A stretch of DNA of 64,000 nucleotides, from the NCBI GenBank assembly GCA_934271065.1, contig CAKQQQ010000002.1:124001-188000 (forward strand). Reading direction: 5' to 3'. Numbering within the stretch: the stretch's first letter is position 1; each line of letters begins with the position of its first letter. The notes under the pieces are model-generated. The model did no database searches. It was not told the origin of the DNA and saw only the letters and a list, made by a program, of their open reading frames with translations. This stretch comes from an uncultured Clostridia bacterium. GTDB taxonomy: Bacteria > Bacillota > Clostridia > Christensenellales > Borkfalkiaceae. The position numbers and the translations under genes were made by a program. Below, piece by piece: positions 6,917-15,814 of the stretch.

Positions 6917-8683
6917 TTACAACGGCAAATCTTTTCTTACGAATTTTCTCGCGCCGACTACGTACCCGACGATACCCGCTACGAGCAGTATCGCGAATTT
7001 CCAAAGGAAAGCAGTCGTTCCGTCGATTATAGACACGGCGTCGAACAACGTGATGACCGTGGTGTAGTTAAAATAATTCAACGCGTCGAGTCTTACTACC
7101 TTGGGTATGGTCTGCGTTCCGAACAAACCGAGCATCGCGCCGACGAGCGAGTAGATGCTCAATCCGCCGCCGATAGCCATAGAACGCTTGCTTCTGTCAA
7201 ACCAGCACGAAGTAAGGAAGCACAGCCCCGAAAGAGCGAACAGTACGAGAAACGCGCCGAGATTCAGAAGTACGAGTTCTCCGTAAGTCATTATTATCGA
7301 CGACGAGTCGGCTTTGACTATCGCCAGACACACGAAGCCCGTGAGCGTGGTAAGCGTGAACATCGCGAAAAGCGAGCCTACGAGATATAACGCCTGCGTG
7401 AACACGACGGTTTCTCTCTTGGTGGAAGTCGAGAGAACGTACGCCATAGATCCGCTGTCCACCTGCCCCGCGATCAGGTTGTTGGAAGCCATTATCATAT
7501 AGATTATCGGCAACAAGAGACCTGCGAGTTTGTAGAAGATCGAGCCGACTATAAGGCTGTATAAATCGAGTTCGCCAAGTTCCTTAATCGAAGACGACAC
7601 TTCTTCGGGCAGAGCCGTGAGCAGACTGCCGGCGATGTCTCCGTGAAGTTCGGCGACTATCGCTTCCACGCCTGCGACGTATTCCTTTTCATAGTCTTCC
7701 GCCGCGAGCGTTCCGTCGCTTACGCGCTTGTCGAGATTTGCTTTAAGTTCTTCGTTTTCGTAATCGAATCTGCCGCGATAGGTTATGGTCGCGGTACGCG
7801 CAAAGTCGTCGATTCTCTTATAGGTATAACCGAAATCTTCGTACTTTTCGGGCGTTACGCCGTAATCCGCCAACGCGTCCAACAGTTCGGTTTTCGCCTT
7901 ATTAGTGGACATATTCGCCGCAAGGAACATAGACGAATATATTTCGGCTCTGTCGCCTATCACGGTATAGCGACCGACGAGATGTTCTTCGGTTTTGCCC
8001 GACTTGACGGCTGTAAGCATAGCCGTGACGTAATCGCCGTCGACGTACGCGCCGAGTTCGGCTTTATCGTCGTCGGGTATCTGAGCGACTATATCTTTCA
8101 GGTCTTCGTTCGACGGATCTATCGCAAAAGCCACGACGCCGACCGCTTCGGGAATTTTGACTTCGCTAAGACTCTTCTTTTCGGATTCGGTAAGTTCGCC
8201 AACGTCGGTTTTGCCGAGCGATTTAAGGTAAGACGCGGTTACGTCGGCTATTATTTCGCTCTGCGTTGCGGCAAACGCGCTTTCGCCGATCTGTTTCGCC
8301 GCCGTCGCGCTCGCTATCGCTTTCGCTTCTTCCATACCCTTGCCTTCGCCGAGCGCGGCGGTAAACGCCTGAGTGTATATCGATTCAAAGGACGACATAC
8401 CCGCCGCGAAATGCTTATCGTATGACTTTAAGTATTTGTCTTCCGTCGCGTAGTAATTAACGCCGCGGTTCTTGAACGACGATTCGACTTCCTGTTGAAT
8501 AATGGTGTCCTGAATGGCGTTCTTGGTTTTGCCGATGTTGCCGCTTCCGCTTATCAGCATTACGCAGCAAAGCATAAAGCATACGGCAAAGGTTATAATG
8601 CCCCACATCGCGCCGTTCGCCTTGCAAGACTGTTTGAACAACGCTTTACTGAAAATTTTATTGTTTTGCGTTTCAGCGTTCAT
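6917..8683 (-). CDS. ABC-2 type transporter permease
   Basis: This 588-aa membrane protein has a TM segment near residues 28-50 and a large extracytoplasmic region (about 55-370) rich in charged residues. Five or more further TM segments follow (for example LYSLIVGSIFYKLAGLLLP and ALYLVGSLFAMFTLTTLTG). The long external loop between the first helix and the rest is typical of exporter permeases of the ABC-2 class. Its start overlaps the second ATPase gene by 11 bp, so the three proteins form one unit. Substrate is unknown. A divergent TetR-type regulator suggests induction by a drug or antimicrobial. Confidence 0.8.
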   Translation of the reverse strand: MNAETQNNKIFSKALFKQSCKANGAMWGIITFAVCFMLCCVMLISGSGNIGKTKNAIQDTIIQQEVESSFKNRGVNYYATEDKYLKSYDKHFAAGMSSFESIYTQAFTAALGEGKGMEEAKAIASATAAKQIGESAFAATQSEIIADVTASYLKSLGKTDVGELTESEKKSLSEVKIPEAVGVVAFAIDPSNEDLKDIVAQIPDDDKAELGAYVDGDYVTAMLTAVKSGKTEEHLVGRYTVIGDRAEIYSSMFLAANMSTNKAKTELLDALADYGVTPEKYEDFGYTYKRIDDFARTATITYRGRFDYENEELKANLDKRVSDGTLAAEDYEKEYVAGVEAIVAELHGDIAGSLLTALPEEVSSSIKELGELDLYSLIVGSIFYKLAGLLLPIIYMIMASNNLIAGQVDSGSMAYVLSTSTKRETVVFTQALYLVGSLFAMFTLTTLTGFVCLAIVKADSSSIIMTYGELVLLNLGAFLVLFALSGLCFLTSCWFDRSKRSMAIGGGLSIYSLVGAMLGLFGTQTIPKVVRLDALNYFNYTTVITLFDAVSIIDGTTAFLWKFAILLVAGIVGYVVGARKFVRKDLPL

Positions 8684-9593
8684 TTTTTTCGTTCTCCTTT
8701 TTTTCGATTAAAATATTTTTGAAATGTCTTTCGAGAGTATAAGGTATTTCGGATATAAACTTAACGTCGTAATTTTTAAGTTCGCCGAGAAGTTTGCCCG
8801 TGTCTTCGCTCTTTATTCTTATCGTCGCCTGATTGTACTGTTCCTGCAAACGGGTTATCTCGTGCCCCGCCCCGACGAATTTTTCGTAGTCTGCGGGGTT
8901 GGTAAACTCTATCTTCATATCCTTGACGGGGCGGTTGCGGATTTCGTTCATATCCGCCACGTCCACTATGCGTCCGTCGTTTATGAGCGCGACTCTGTCG
9001 CACGTCGTTTCGAGTTCTTCAAACAGGTGACTACTCATAAAAATCGTCTTGCCCTTTTCGTGTTCTTTCGTGATTATATCGAGAAAGGTTACGCGCATCA
9101 AAGGATCGAGACCGGTAGTAGGCTCGTCGAGAATGATGATCGGCGAATCGTTCATAAGCGCGGCGACGAGCGCGGTTTTCTGCTTCATACCCTTACTCAT
9201 ACGCTTTAAGTTGGCGCGGGGATCGAGTTGCAGCCTTTCGATGAGTTCGTTCGCGTAACTCATATCCTTAAGCCCGTAAAATTCCGCCTGACATTTAAGA
9301 AAGTCTATGCCCGTGGCAAGGTCGGGAAAAGCGATTTCGCCCGGAACGTAACCTACCTGCCCCGCAATCTCGCTCGAATGTTCCCACGAAGTGAGACCGT
9401 TGACCTTCACGCACCCCTCCGTAGGTCTGATAAACCCTAAAATATTACGGATCGTGGTGGTTTTGCCGCTTCCGTTAGTGCCTACGAATCCGACCATTTC
9501 GCCTTTTTTAATGGTAAGGTTTTCGTTGAAAACCCCTCTGCCGTTGCCGTAGTCCTTGGTTAAGTTTTCTATTTCGATAACGTTTTCGTTCAT
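8673..9593 (-). CDS. ABC transporter ATP-binding protein (second)
   Basis: This 306-aa ATPase has Walker A GTNGSGKTTT near residue 38, a degenerate signature RMSKGMKQKTALV, Walker B IIILDEPTTGLDP and the switch His in SSHLFEEL. Its start overlaps the previous ATPase gene by 4 bp (ATGA). It is closely related to that neighbour, sharing the NLTKDYG and GRGVF segments, so the pair probably arose by duplication and works as a heterodimer with the permease. Confidence 0.9.
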   Translation of the reverse strand: MNENVIEIENLTKDYGNGRGVFNENLTIKKGEMVGFVGTNGSGKTTTIRNILGFIRPTEGCVKVNGLTSWEHSSEIAGQVGYVPGEIAFPDLATGIDFLKCQAEFYGLKDMSYANELIERLQLDPRANLKRMSKGMKQKTALVAALMNDSPIIILDEPTTGLDPLMRVTFLDIITKEHEKGKTIFMSSHLFEELETTCDRVALINDGRIVDVADMNEIRNRPVKDMKIEFTNPADYEKFVGAGHEITRLQEQYNQATIRIKSEDTGKLLGELKNYDVKFISEIPYTLERHFKNILIEKKENEKNER

Positions 9594-10522
9594 TTAAGCG
9601 CGCCTCCGAAATCTTTGTCTTCTTTATAGAACTTCATAAAATAGTCTTCGAGAGTTTCGCGACGGTTGGAAAATTCCTTCGCGTTACAGTCGGACAGCAG
9701 CGCGATGAACGCGTTTAGATCTTTGTCTTCGAGCGACATTTTCAATTCTCCGTCACGCTTCTCGCTTACGGTAAGCGACGGGAGTTTTTTGCTTTCGCGC
9801 TCGAATTTACGCTCGTCTTCTTCGCTTCCGAATCTGACCGTGTAATATTTAAGCGACGCGTGCCGCAAATCGTCCGCCACGAATTCGGAAACTATCCGCC
9901 CGTCCTTGATGATCGCGATGCGGTCGCAGGTCGAGTCGATTTCCGTGAATATGTGGCTCGACAACAGAATCGTCTTACCGCGCGCTTTCTCTTCGTGTAT
10001 AAGTTTGACGAAAACTTCCTGCATCACGGGGTCGAGACCGCTCGTGGGTTCGTCGAGAATAAGCACTTCCGGATCGCTCATAAACGCCGCGACTATCGCG
10101 AGTTTCCGCTTTACGCCGAGACTCATTCGCTTCGTTTCGCCCTTTAACGCGATATCGTCGAGTTCAAAGGTTTTAAGCATTCTTTCGAGCATTTCTTCGT
10201 TCTTTACGCCTTGCAGATTCTGCATCATACGGATAAATTCCCAACCCGTAATGCCTTGCGGTAACGCGATCTCGCCCGGAATGTACCCTACCTTCGACAG
10301 TATTTCGTAATACTTGTCGAACGTCGGCTTTCCGAATATATAAGTCATACCCTTATCGGGTTTGGAAAACCCCATCAGGTGTCTTATAGTGGTGGACTTG
10401 CCCGCTCCGTTAGGACCTAAAAAGCCGAATACTTCGCCCTTTTTCACCGACAGATTAACGTCGAACACGCCTCTGCCCGAACCGTAATCCTTAGTAAGAT
10501 TTTTAACTTCTATTACGTCCAT
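9590..10522 (-). CDS. ABC transporter ATP-binding protein (first)
   Basis: Predicted 310 aa from the ATG at 10522, which sits 3 nt after AGGAG. The in-frame start seven codons further upstream has no such site. Walker A GPNGAGKST lies near residue 36, the signature is MSLGVKRKLAI, Walker B is VLILDEPTSGLDP, and the switch His is in SSHIF. The C-terminal 80 residues form the extra domain seen in ABC-2 exporter ATPases. It is the first gene of the ATPase-ATPase-permease operon. The upstream region is shared with a divergent TetR gene. Confidence 0.9.
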   Translation of the reverse strand: MDVIEVKNLTKDYGSGRGVFDVNLSVKKGEVFGFLGPNGAGKSTTIRHLMGFSKPDKGMTYIFGKPTFDKYYEILSKVGYIPGEIALPQGITGWEFIRMMQNLQGVKNEEMLERMLKTFELDDIALKGETKRMSLGVKRKLAIVAAFMSDPEVLILDEPTSGLDPVMQEVFVKLIHEEKARGKTILLSSHIFTEIDSTCDRIAIIKDGRIVSEFVADDLRHASLKYYTVRFGSEEDERKFERESKKLPSLTVSEKRDGELKMSLEDKDLNAFIALLSDCNAKEFSNRRETLEDYFMKFYKEDKDFGGALK

Positions 10523-10537
10523 AATCTCCTGCCTTTT

Positions 10538-10581
10538 TGTCAATCGACACAGTTGACATTTTTACACCGTTGATATATAAT
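10538..10581. promoter_or_regulatory. TetR operator candidate and tetR promoter
   Basis: On the plus strand TTGACA (10553), a 17-bp spacer and TATAAT (10576) form a consensus promoter for the regulator. An inverted repeat TGTCAA-N9-TTGACA (10538-10558) overlaps its -35 box and lies 16 bp from the ABC start codon. A regulator bound here could block both directions, which would give autoregulation plus control of the exporter. The operator role is inferred. Confidence 0.6.
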
Positions 10582-10612
10582 GAGCGCAAATCGGACGGTC
10601 GTCCGTTACGCT

Positions 10613-10727
10613 ATGCCAGACAAGGCGCGTGAGCGCGTTAATACTGCCCGTATAACACGCGAACGCAACGCAGTATTAGCCAAAAACACACCGTCAGACC
10701 ACGGTTCATATTGTTCTTGTCTGGCAT
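10613..10727. repeat. MITE-like element between tetR promoter and gene
   Basis: A 115-bp segment has perfect 12-bp terminal inverted repeats, ATGCCAGACAAG and CTTGTCTGGCAT. It sits inside the roughly 300-nt leader of the TetR gene. The right end continues the GCCAGACAAGAA-type core seen in the other copies. No ORF is inside and no clear target duplication is visible. Confidence 0.6.
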
Positions 10728-10888
10728 GACACCATTTTATGCCGTCGGCGCGCGAATGTTAAACACAAATATGACGGCATTGTCGAAATATCAACACCGT
10801 CGTTATATCTGTTAAAATATCGGGGCTTTTTAGCGGGTTTTAACGCAACTAACGGCAAAATTAAAAAACGAGCGATTAAGGAGAACGA

Positions 10889-11464
10889 ATGAAAGCGCAA
10901 AATATGAACAGGTCTTCAATCAAGACGAGAAACCTGATACGGAAAACGTTTGCGGAAATGCTCTCTGAAAAAAAGGAGATAAGCAAAATTTCGGTAAGCG
11001 AACTCGCCGAACGCGCGGATATTAACCGCGGAACGTTCTATTCGCATTACGACGATATTTACGCCGTGGCGGAAGATTACGAAAACGATCTTATCGAACG
11101 CTTTTTCGATAACAAAACGCTCGTATCCGCAAACGATCTGCCCAAGTTTTTAGAGTCGTTCTTCGAGTATATCAAGGCGAACGAGCGCGAGTATATGCTG
11201 TTATGCCGCTCGGACGATATTTTGTTCGTCGCAAAACGGTTGCTGATGCTGGCGACGAGCAAGTGTCTGGAACTTTGCCTTAACGACAAAAGGCTTATCG
11301 ACAAAAAGCACCTTTCTACCGAAATTAACGTGTTCGTGTCGGGGCTTACCGCGGAGTGGATAAAGTATTGCCGCGGGCAGTCTTCCGTCTCTGCGGAAGA
11401 ATTGCACGACTACGCCGTGGAATGGTCGAAATTGTTTATAGCCAGAAGATTTTCTTCGTACTGA
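10889..11464 (+). CDS. TetR/AcrR family transcriptional regulator
   Basis: This 191-aa protein has the N-terminal helix-turn-helix of the TetR family: TRNLIRKTFAEMLSEKKEIS then ISVSELAERADINRGTFYSH, with the diagnostic G-T-F-Y-x-H-Y/F end of the recognition helix. The C-terminal ligand domain is shorter than average and includes ELCLNDKRL and VSGLTAEWIKYCRG, as in TetR_C_14-like proteins. AGGAG precedes the ATG. It is divergent from the ABC exporter operon and most likely represses it. The leader is unusually long because of the inserted palindromic element. Confidence 0.88.
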   Translation: MKAQNMNRSSIKTRNLIRKTFAEMLSEKKEISKISVSELAERADINRGTFYSHYDDIYAVAEDYENDLIERFFDNKTLVSANDLPKFLESFFEYIKANEREYMLLCRSDDILFVAKRLLMLATSKCLELCLNDKRLIDKKHLSTEINVFVSGLTAEWIKYCRGQSSVSAEELHDYAVEWSKLFIARRFSSY

Positions 11465-11478
11465 ACGTGTGTACGATA

Positions 11479-11521
11479 AAAGACGGGCGGCGACTGCAAA
11501 ATGCAGTCGCCGCCCGTCTTT
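11479..11521. terminator. Bidirectional terminator between tetR and rnpB
   Basis: A perfect 20-bp stem (AAAGACGGGCGGCGACTGCA and its complement) with a 3-nt loop has A/T-rich flanks on both sides. It can end tetR on the plus strand and rnpB on the minus strand. Confidence 0.85.
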
Positions 11522-11558
11522 CGGTATTTTAATCGGAAACCGACGCGAAACTATGTAA

Positions 11559-11907
11559 CGAGACGGGTTGTAAGCCGCGTTCTGTCATTTAATACGGTTA
11601 TCTATCTAGGTCCGTCGTTGCCGACGGACTCGAGCGACGTTTTGCGGACGACCTGCGCACGGCGCGTTGGTTCAGGTCGCCCCTATCTTGCTCCGGATGG
11701 GGTTTACACGGCGCGACTCGTCTCCGAATCGCCGGTGAGCTCTTACCTCGCCTTTTCATCCTTACCGACCGTAAACGATCGGCGGTGATTTTCTGTTGCA
11801 CTTTCCTTGAAGTCGCCTTCACCGTCCGTTAGGCGGCATCCTTGCCGTGAGGAGCGCGGACTTTCCTCGTGAGATTTCTCCCCCGCAACCGTACGCCCGT
11901 CTCGTCC
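11559..11907 (-). ncRNA. rnpB: RNase P RNA (type A)
   Basis: The minus strand carries the 5' core GAGGAAAGTCCGCGCTCC, the internal GGTAAGAGCTCACCGGC segment and the 3' core ACAGAACGCGGCTTACAACC. The ends pair through GAGACGGG/CCCGTCTC (helix P1). This is the catalytic RNA that matures tRNA 5' ends. Exact ends are estimated from the P1 pairing. Confidence 0.95.
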
Positions 11908-11914
11908 GTTAAAG

Positions 11915-11941
11915 TTTATACTTTTTCGGCGCGCAAGTCAA
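11915..11941 (-). promoter_or_regulatory. rnpB promoter
   Basis: On the minus strand TTGACT is followed 15 bp later by TATAAA (or 17 bp later by TAAACT), just upstream of the RNase P RNA 5' end. Confidence 0.55.
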
Positions 11942-12004
11942 GGGTTTTGGCACGCCTGTATTAAACGGACGGCGTAAATTAACGCGAATATTTTTAACGT
12001 TCGC

Positions 12005-12033
12005 TTGATTTTGTAAAATCGGCGGGATATAAT
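12005..12033 (+). promoter_or_regulatory. fucO promoter
   Basis: TTGATT, 17-bp spacer, TATAAT on the plus strand, about 100 bp before the fucO start. Confidence 0.7.
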
Positions 12034-12136
12034 AAAGGCGAAGACGCGGCGAAAATTGCGTTCGGTAAGGTCTGAAATCCCGAAAAACGGCAATAATTCT
12101 AACGCGAAATAAAAAATTAACAAAAGGAGTAAAATT

Positions 12137-13285
12137 ATGGCAAACAGATTCGTACTTAACGAAACGAGTTATCACGGCAAAGGCGCGATTGAAGAAATAG
12201 CGAACGAGATCGTCGCGCGCGGGTTCAGGAAAACGTTCGTCTGCTCCGATCCCGATCTTATCAAATTCAACGTTACGGGCAAAGTTTTAAGCGTTCTCGA
12301 CAAGGCGAAAATACCTTACGAAGTATATTCCGACATTAAACCCAACCCGACGATCGAAAACGTCAAAAACGGCGTTGAAGCGTTCAAAAACAGCAAGGCG
12401 GACTGCATAGTCGCCGTCGGCGGCGGCTCGTCGATAGACACGGCGAAAGCAATCGCCGTTATCGCCAACAACCCCGAATTCGCAGACGTACGCTCGCTCG
12501 AAGGCGTCGCTCCGACGAAAAATAAATGCGTGCCTATAATAGCCGTTCCGACGACTGCGGGCACGGCGGCGGAAGTTACCATCAACTACGTCATTACCGA
12601 CGCGGAAAAAGACAGAAAAATGGTCTGCGTAGACGTTCACGACATACCCGTCGTGGCGGTGGTAGACCCCGATATGATGAGTTCGATGCCGAAAGGTCTT
12701 ACCGCGGCGACCGGTATGGACGCGCTTACGCACGCGATAGAAGGATATATCACGCGCGGCGCGTGGGCTCTTTCCGATATGTTCCACATTACCGCTATAA
12801 AGATGATTTCCGAAAACCTGCGCGCGGCGGTACGCAACGAAGATTCCGGCAGAGAAGGAATGGCTCTCGGACAATACGTCGCGGGTATGGGGTTCTCTAA
12901 CGTAGGGTTAGGTCTGGTACACTCTATGGCGCACCCGTTAGGCGCGCTGTACGATACTCCGCACGGCGTGGCGAACGCCATTATTCTTCCCGTGGTTATG
13001 GAATACAACGCTTCCGCAAGCGGCGAAAAGTACAGAGACATAGCGGTGGCGATGGGCGTTGAAGAAGCGAAAACGATGTCTTTGCCCGACGCGAGAAAAG
13101 CCGCCGTAGACGCCGTTAAAAAACTCGCGCGCGACGTAGGCATACCCGCCGACCTTAAAGACATCGTCAAAAAAGAAGACGTGGAATTTTTGGCAAAATC
13201 CGCTTACGCCGACGCTTGCAGACCGGGCAATCCGAGAGAGACTTCTGTAGAAGAGATAATCAAATTATACGAAAGTATGCTTTAA
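12137..13285 (+). CDS. fucO: Lactaldehyde reductase (iron-containing alcohol dehydrogenase)
   Basis: At 382 aa it has the same length as Escherichia coli FucO and is visibly collinear with it, sharing MANR...LNET, NNPEFADVRSLEG, PTTAGTAAEVTINYVITD, HAIEGYITRGAWAL and GQYVAGMGFSNVGLGLVH. The NAD-binding GGGSSIDTAKA and the iron ligands in TGMDALTHAIEG (Asp, His), LVHSMAHPLG (His) and DTPHGVANA (His) are all present. It reduces L-lactaldehyde to 1,2-propanediol in deoxy-sugar fermentation. AAAGGAG precedes the ATG. It is a single-gene unit between its own promoter and terminator. No fucose or rhamnose pathway genes are in the window. Confidence 0.93.
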   Translation: MANRFVLNETSYHGKGAIEEIANEIVARGFRKTFVCSDPDLIKFNVTGKVLSVLDKAKIPYEVYSDIKPNPTIENVKNGVEAFKNSKADCIVAVGGGSSIDTAKAIAVIANNPEFADVRSLEGVAPTKNKCVPIIAVPTTAGTAAEVTINYVITDAEKDRKMVCVDVHDIPVVAVVDPDMMSSMPKGLTAATGMDALTHAIEGYITRGAWALSDMFHITAIKMISENLRAAVRNEDSGREGMALGQYVAGMGFSNVGLGLVHSMAHPLGALYDTPHGVANAIILPVVMEYNASASGEKYRDIAVAMGVEEAKTMSLPDARKAAVDAVKKLARDVGIPADLKDIVKKEDVEFLAKSAYADACRPGNPRETSVEEIIKLYESML

Positions 13286-13363
13286 CGCGATATAAAGGCT
13301 TGCCCTTTAAGCCGACGTAAAAACGTTACCGTTTAACGCAATTAAAGGTCATTATAACCAGGC

Positions 13364-13397
13364 GGGGCTGCCGCAAGTTTTAACTTGCGGCAGCCCC
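13364..13397 (+). terminator. Terminator after fucO
   Basis: A 16-bp stem (GGGGCTGCCGCAAGTT and its complement) with a 2-nt loop lies 80 bp past the fucO stop. Confidence 0.7.
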
Positions 13398-13699
13398 GTC
13401 TCCGTTTCGTCCGTTTTTATTTTTATTTATTCGTTAGGGATTCCATTTGTCATCACTAACTATTTTTGCGGTGATAAACCGATTTATGCGGCGTTAAACG
13501 CCGCTCGTAGTACGGCAAGTACGACTTCGGGCGTTTGCCTTGATTTTCCTAAATTTATCGCCGTTGAAATGCGTAGCACCTTAAAGCCGTATTTTTTAGC
13601 AGATCGTTGTAAAGGCGAACGAAGGTGTATATCAATACATCAAGCGAGAATTTGCAAAAAAGCGCGTAAATAGCGGCGTTTATGCAAGCAAGGTTCGTA
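13398..13699. other. Gene-free stretch between fucO and fbp
   Basis: I see no credible ORF, tRNA or promoter here. It contains several short GC-rich palindromes (for example GCGGCGTTTAACGCCGC) and is bounded by the palindromic repeat at 13689-13717. The stretch may be a larger non-coding repeat of which that repeat is one end. Confidence 0.4.
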
Positions 13700-13717
13700 T
13701 TATTCTTGTCCGGCATA
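13689..13717 (-). repeat. Dispersed palindromic repeat, copy 3, overlapping fbp stop
   Basis: On the minus strand TATGCCGGACAAGAATAATA then CGAACCTTG closely matches copy 1. It encodes the last residues and stop of fbp (AGQE, stop). Confidence 0.6.
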
Positions 13718-15514
13718 ATACTTCAACAAATTCTTTAATATGCGAATTTGCTTGTCCATAGTCTTTCCGTCGTCGGTCTCCTTGACGAGTATGCGCTTGT
13801 CGTACTTTTTCAGCAGCCTGTTGGAACTTTTAAGGTCGGAATTGCCGTTAAACACGCCTTCGACCGAAAAACCCTGTTCGTGACTTACGAGATACAACCC
13901 TTCGGAATTGCTTATGAGCGTATATCCGCCTATGCCCGTTTTCAGACTGTAAGCCTTTGAAAGTCCGCCGTCAATCGTGACGTGCCGACAGTTCCCGCTT
14001 TCGGGCTTTTCTCCGTCCTTTACCCGTACGGGCTTATGCCCGTTTACTATTACGGCGTACTTTCCGTTCGCGCCGAATTCGCGCAGAACTTTAAGGCAGT
14101 ATTCTTCCGATTTGACGTATTTATAATACGGATCTTCTTTTTCAAGCAGCGGACCGCCGAAATATTTTTCGTAGGTACGCATTTTGTCGCGCCCGAATAA
14201 CGGAGACTTCTTTCCGCACCACAGATACCAGACGTAATCGACGGAATACGCGTCGCCGCGCGCGGCTTGTTTTATAAGCAGGTTCAGTCTGTCGTACAAT
14301 CTTTTGCCCGAGAATCGCTCGTCGCCTACCGTTACCGACGAAAATTCGCCGTCGTCGTCGGTCGGCACGCAACCGTGCATTATAAGATTGCCGTTGAAAA
14401 CTTTATACATACTGCCTTTCTTCAAAAGAAAGCGCATATGTTCAGATAACCTTTTGTTCGACGAAAACTCGGCTATAAGGTAATTAACGAGTTCTTTCTC
14501 TTTATCGGTCAACGCGTCGTCACGGAGCAGAATTCTGTCTTCCATACCGAATTCGGGGTGGTTTCTTATCAGTTCGTTTTCGAGTTTCAACTGCAAAACC
14601 GTCACGGCTTTGGTCATCTTTCTTAAAACCGCGTTGCGTTCGAGTTCGCTTTCTATTCCGTACAAGTCGGAAATCTCAAAATTTTCGCACTCGTCGTCGG
14701 CGTATTCTTCTATGGCGAAACTCATCAGCGGGCGCAGGTTTATTCCGTAATTTTCGATGACTTGCAAGTTACGGTACAGGCAGTTTATCCTAAGCAGATT
14801 GCATATCAGCGCGGCGTTGCCGAAAAACGCGCCCAGCCACAACACGTCGTGATTGCCCCACTCTATGTCCAGAGAATGATACTCGGCGAGCCTGTCGATT
14901 ATCTTCGGCGCGCCGTTGCCGCGATCGTAAATATCCCCCACGACGTGCAGTCGGTCTATCGCCATTCGCTGAATAAGGTAACTCATACGAATTATAAAAT
15001 TCTCGGCGTTGCCGAGTTCGATTATCTCGCTGATAATTCCGTTATAATACCGCTCTTTGGATATGCTGTGATACGGCATATTTATAAGTTCGTCTATTAT
15101 GTAGCGGTACTCCGCGGGGATCGCTTTACGCACCTTGGAACGCGTGTATTTGGCGGTGGTAAGTTTGATTACTTCTATCAGCCGCCTTAAAACTTCGGAA
15201 TAAAACGCCTTGCTCTTTTCGTTTTGCGGCATACGCGCAAGGTATTCTTCGGGATAATAAATCAGCGCGGCGAGTTTGTTTTTTTCGGTTTCGGACACGC
15301 TTTCGCCGAGCGCAAGGTCTATTTTGGTACGAATAACGCCCGACGCGTTCCTTAAAATATGCAAAAAAATCTCCGACTCGCCGTGCAGATCGCTTAAAAA
15401 GTGTTCCGTGCCTTTCGGCAAGCCCTGTATCGCTTTAAGATTGATTATTTCCGTCATCACGGCTTGCGGTGTAGCGAATTGTTTCGATAAAAGTTCAAAC
15501 TCACCCTGTTTCAT
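13700..15514 (-). CDS. fbp: Fructose-1,6-bisphosphatase, class III
   Basis: Predicted 604 aa from the ATG at 15514 with AAAGGGTGG upstream, close to the usual 640-670 aa. The calcineurin-type metallophosphatase motifs are HFLSDLHGES, HVVGDIYDRG, WGNHDVLW, IMHGCVPT and VNGHKPV. It dephosphorylates fructose-1,6-bisphosphate for gluconeogenesis and is typical of Bacillota. It is a single-gene unit. The C-terminal codons and stop lie in a dispersed repeat, so its natural C-terminus may have been replaced. A 13-bp hairpin sits directly before the ribosome binding site. Confidence 0.95.
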   Translation of the reverse strand: MKQGEFELLSKQFATPQAVMTEIINLKAIQGLPKGTEHFLSDLHGESEIFLHILRNASGVIRTKIDLALGESVSETEKNKLAALIYYPEEYLARMPQNEKSKAFYSEVLRRLIEVIKLTTAKYTRSKVRKAIPAEYRYIIDELINMPYHSISKERYYNGIISEIIELGNAENFIIRMSYLIQRMAIDRLHVVGDIYDRGNGAPKIIDRLAEYHSLDIEWGNHDVLWLGAFFGNAALICNLLRINCLYRNLQVIENYGINLRPLMSFAIEEYADDECENFEISDLYGIESELERNAVLRKMTKAVTVLQLKLENELIRNHPEFGMEDRILLRDDALTDKEKELVNYLIAEFSSNKRLSEHMRFLLKKGSMYKVFNGNLIMHGCVPTDDDGEFSSVTVGDERFSGKRLYDRLNLLIKQAARGDAYSVDYVWYLWCGKKSPLFGRDKMRTYEKYFGGPLLEKEDPYYKYVKSEEYCLKVLREFGANGKYAVIVNGHKPVRVKDGEKPESGNCRHVTIDGGLSKAYSLKTGIGGYTLISNSEGLYLVSHEQGFSVEGVFNGNSDLKSSNRLLKKYDKRILVKETDDGKTMDKQIRILKNLLKYYAGQE

Positions 15515-15528
15515 ATAAACCACCCTTT

Positions 15529-15572
15529 CAGCCACGAATAATTGCGTGTAGAAGTGCATTTATTCGTGGCTG
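15529..15572 (-). promoter_or_regulatory. Hairpin in the fbp leader next to the ribosome binding site
   Basis: A 13-bp inverted repeat (CAGCCACGAATAA and its complement, 18-nt loop) ends directly against the AAAGGGTGG ribosome binding site. It has no U-run, so it is not a classic terminator. It could be an mRNA-stabilising stem or a translational control site. Confidence 0.5.
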
Positions 15573-15583
15573 ACTGTACGGTT

Positions 15584-15612
15584 ATTATATCTTAAAGCGT
15601 CGGTTATGTCAA
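15584..15612 (-). promoter_or_regulatory. fbp promoter
   Basis: Full consensus TTGACA and TATAAT with a 17-bp spacer on the minus strand. Confidence 0.85.
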
Positions 15613-15814
15613 CGTAAATTGCAATAATTTATAATATTTTTGAAAGATATTGCAATATATTTGCCCGCTTTTGAATACGTTTACCGTTTATAGCGTCACG
15701 CTTATAGCGTACAACTATATCGGCGGCAGAATTTACAAAATGCAAAATAAACGGCGTAAAACGAAAAATTCAAAATATATTTTTTCGCTGAGAAAAAATC
15801 CGAAGTCTAATTTT

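Noticed and set aside
10706..10900. Minus-strand 64-codon ORF in the tetR leader
   Set aside because: No ribosome binding site, and it runs through the palindromic element and the tetR start.
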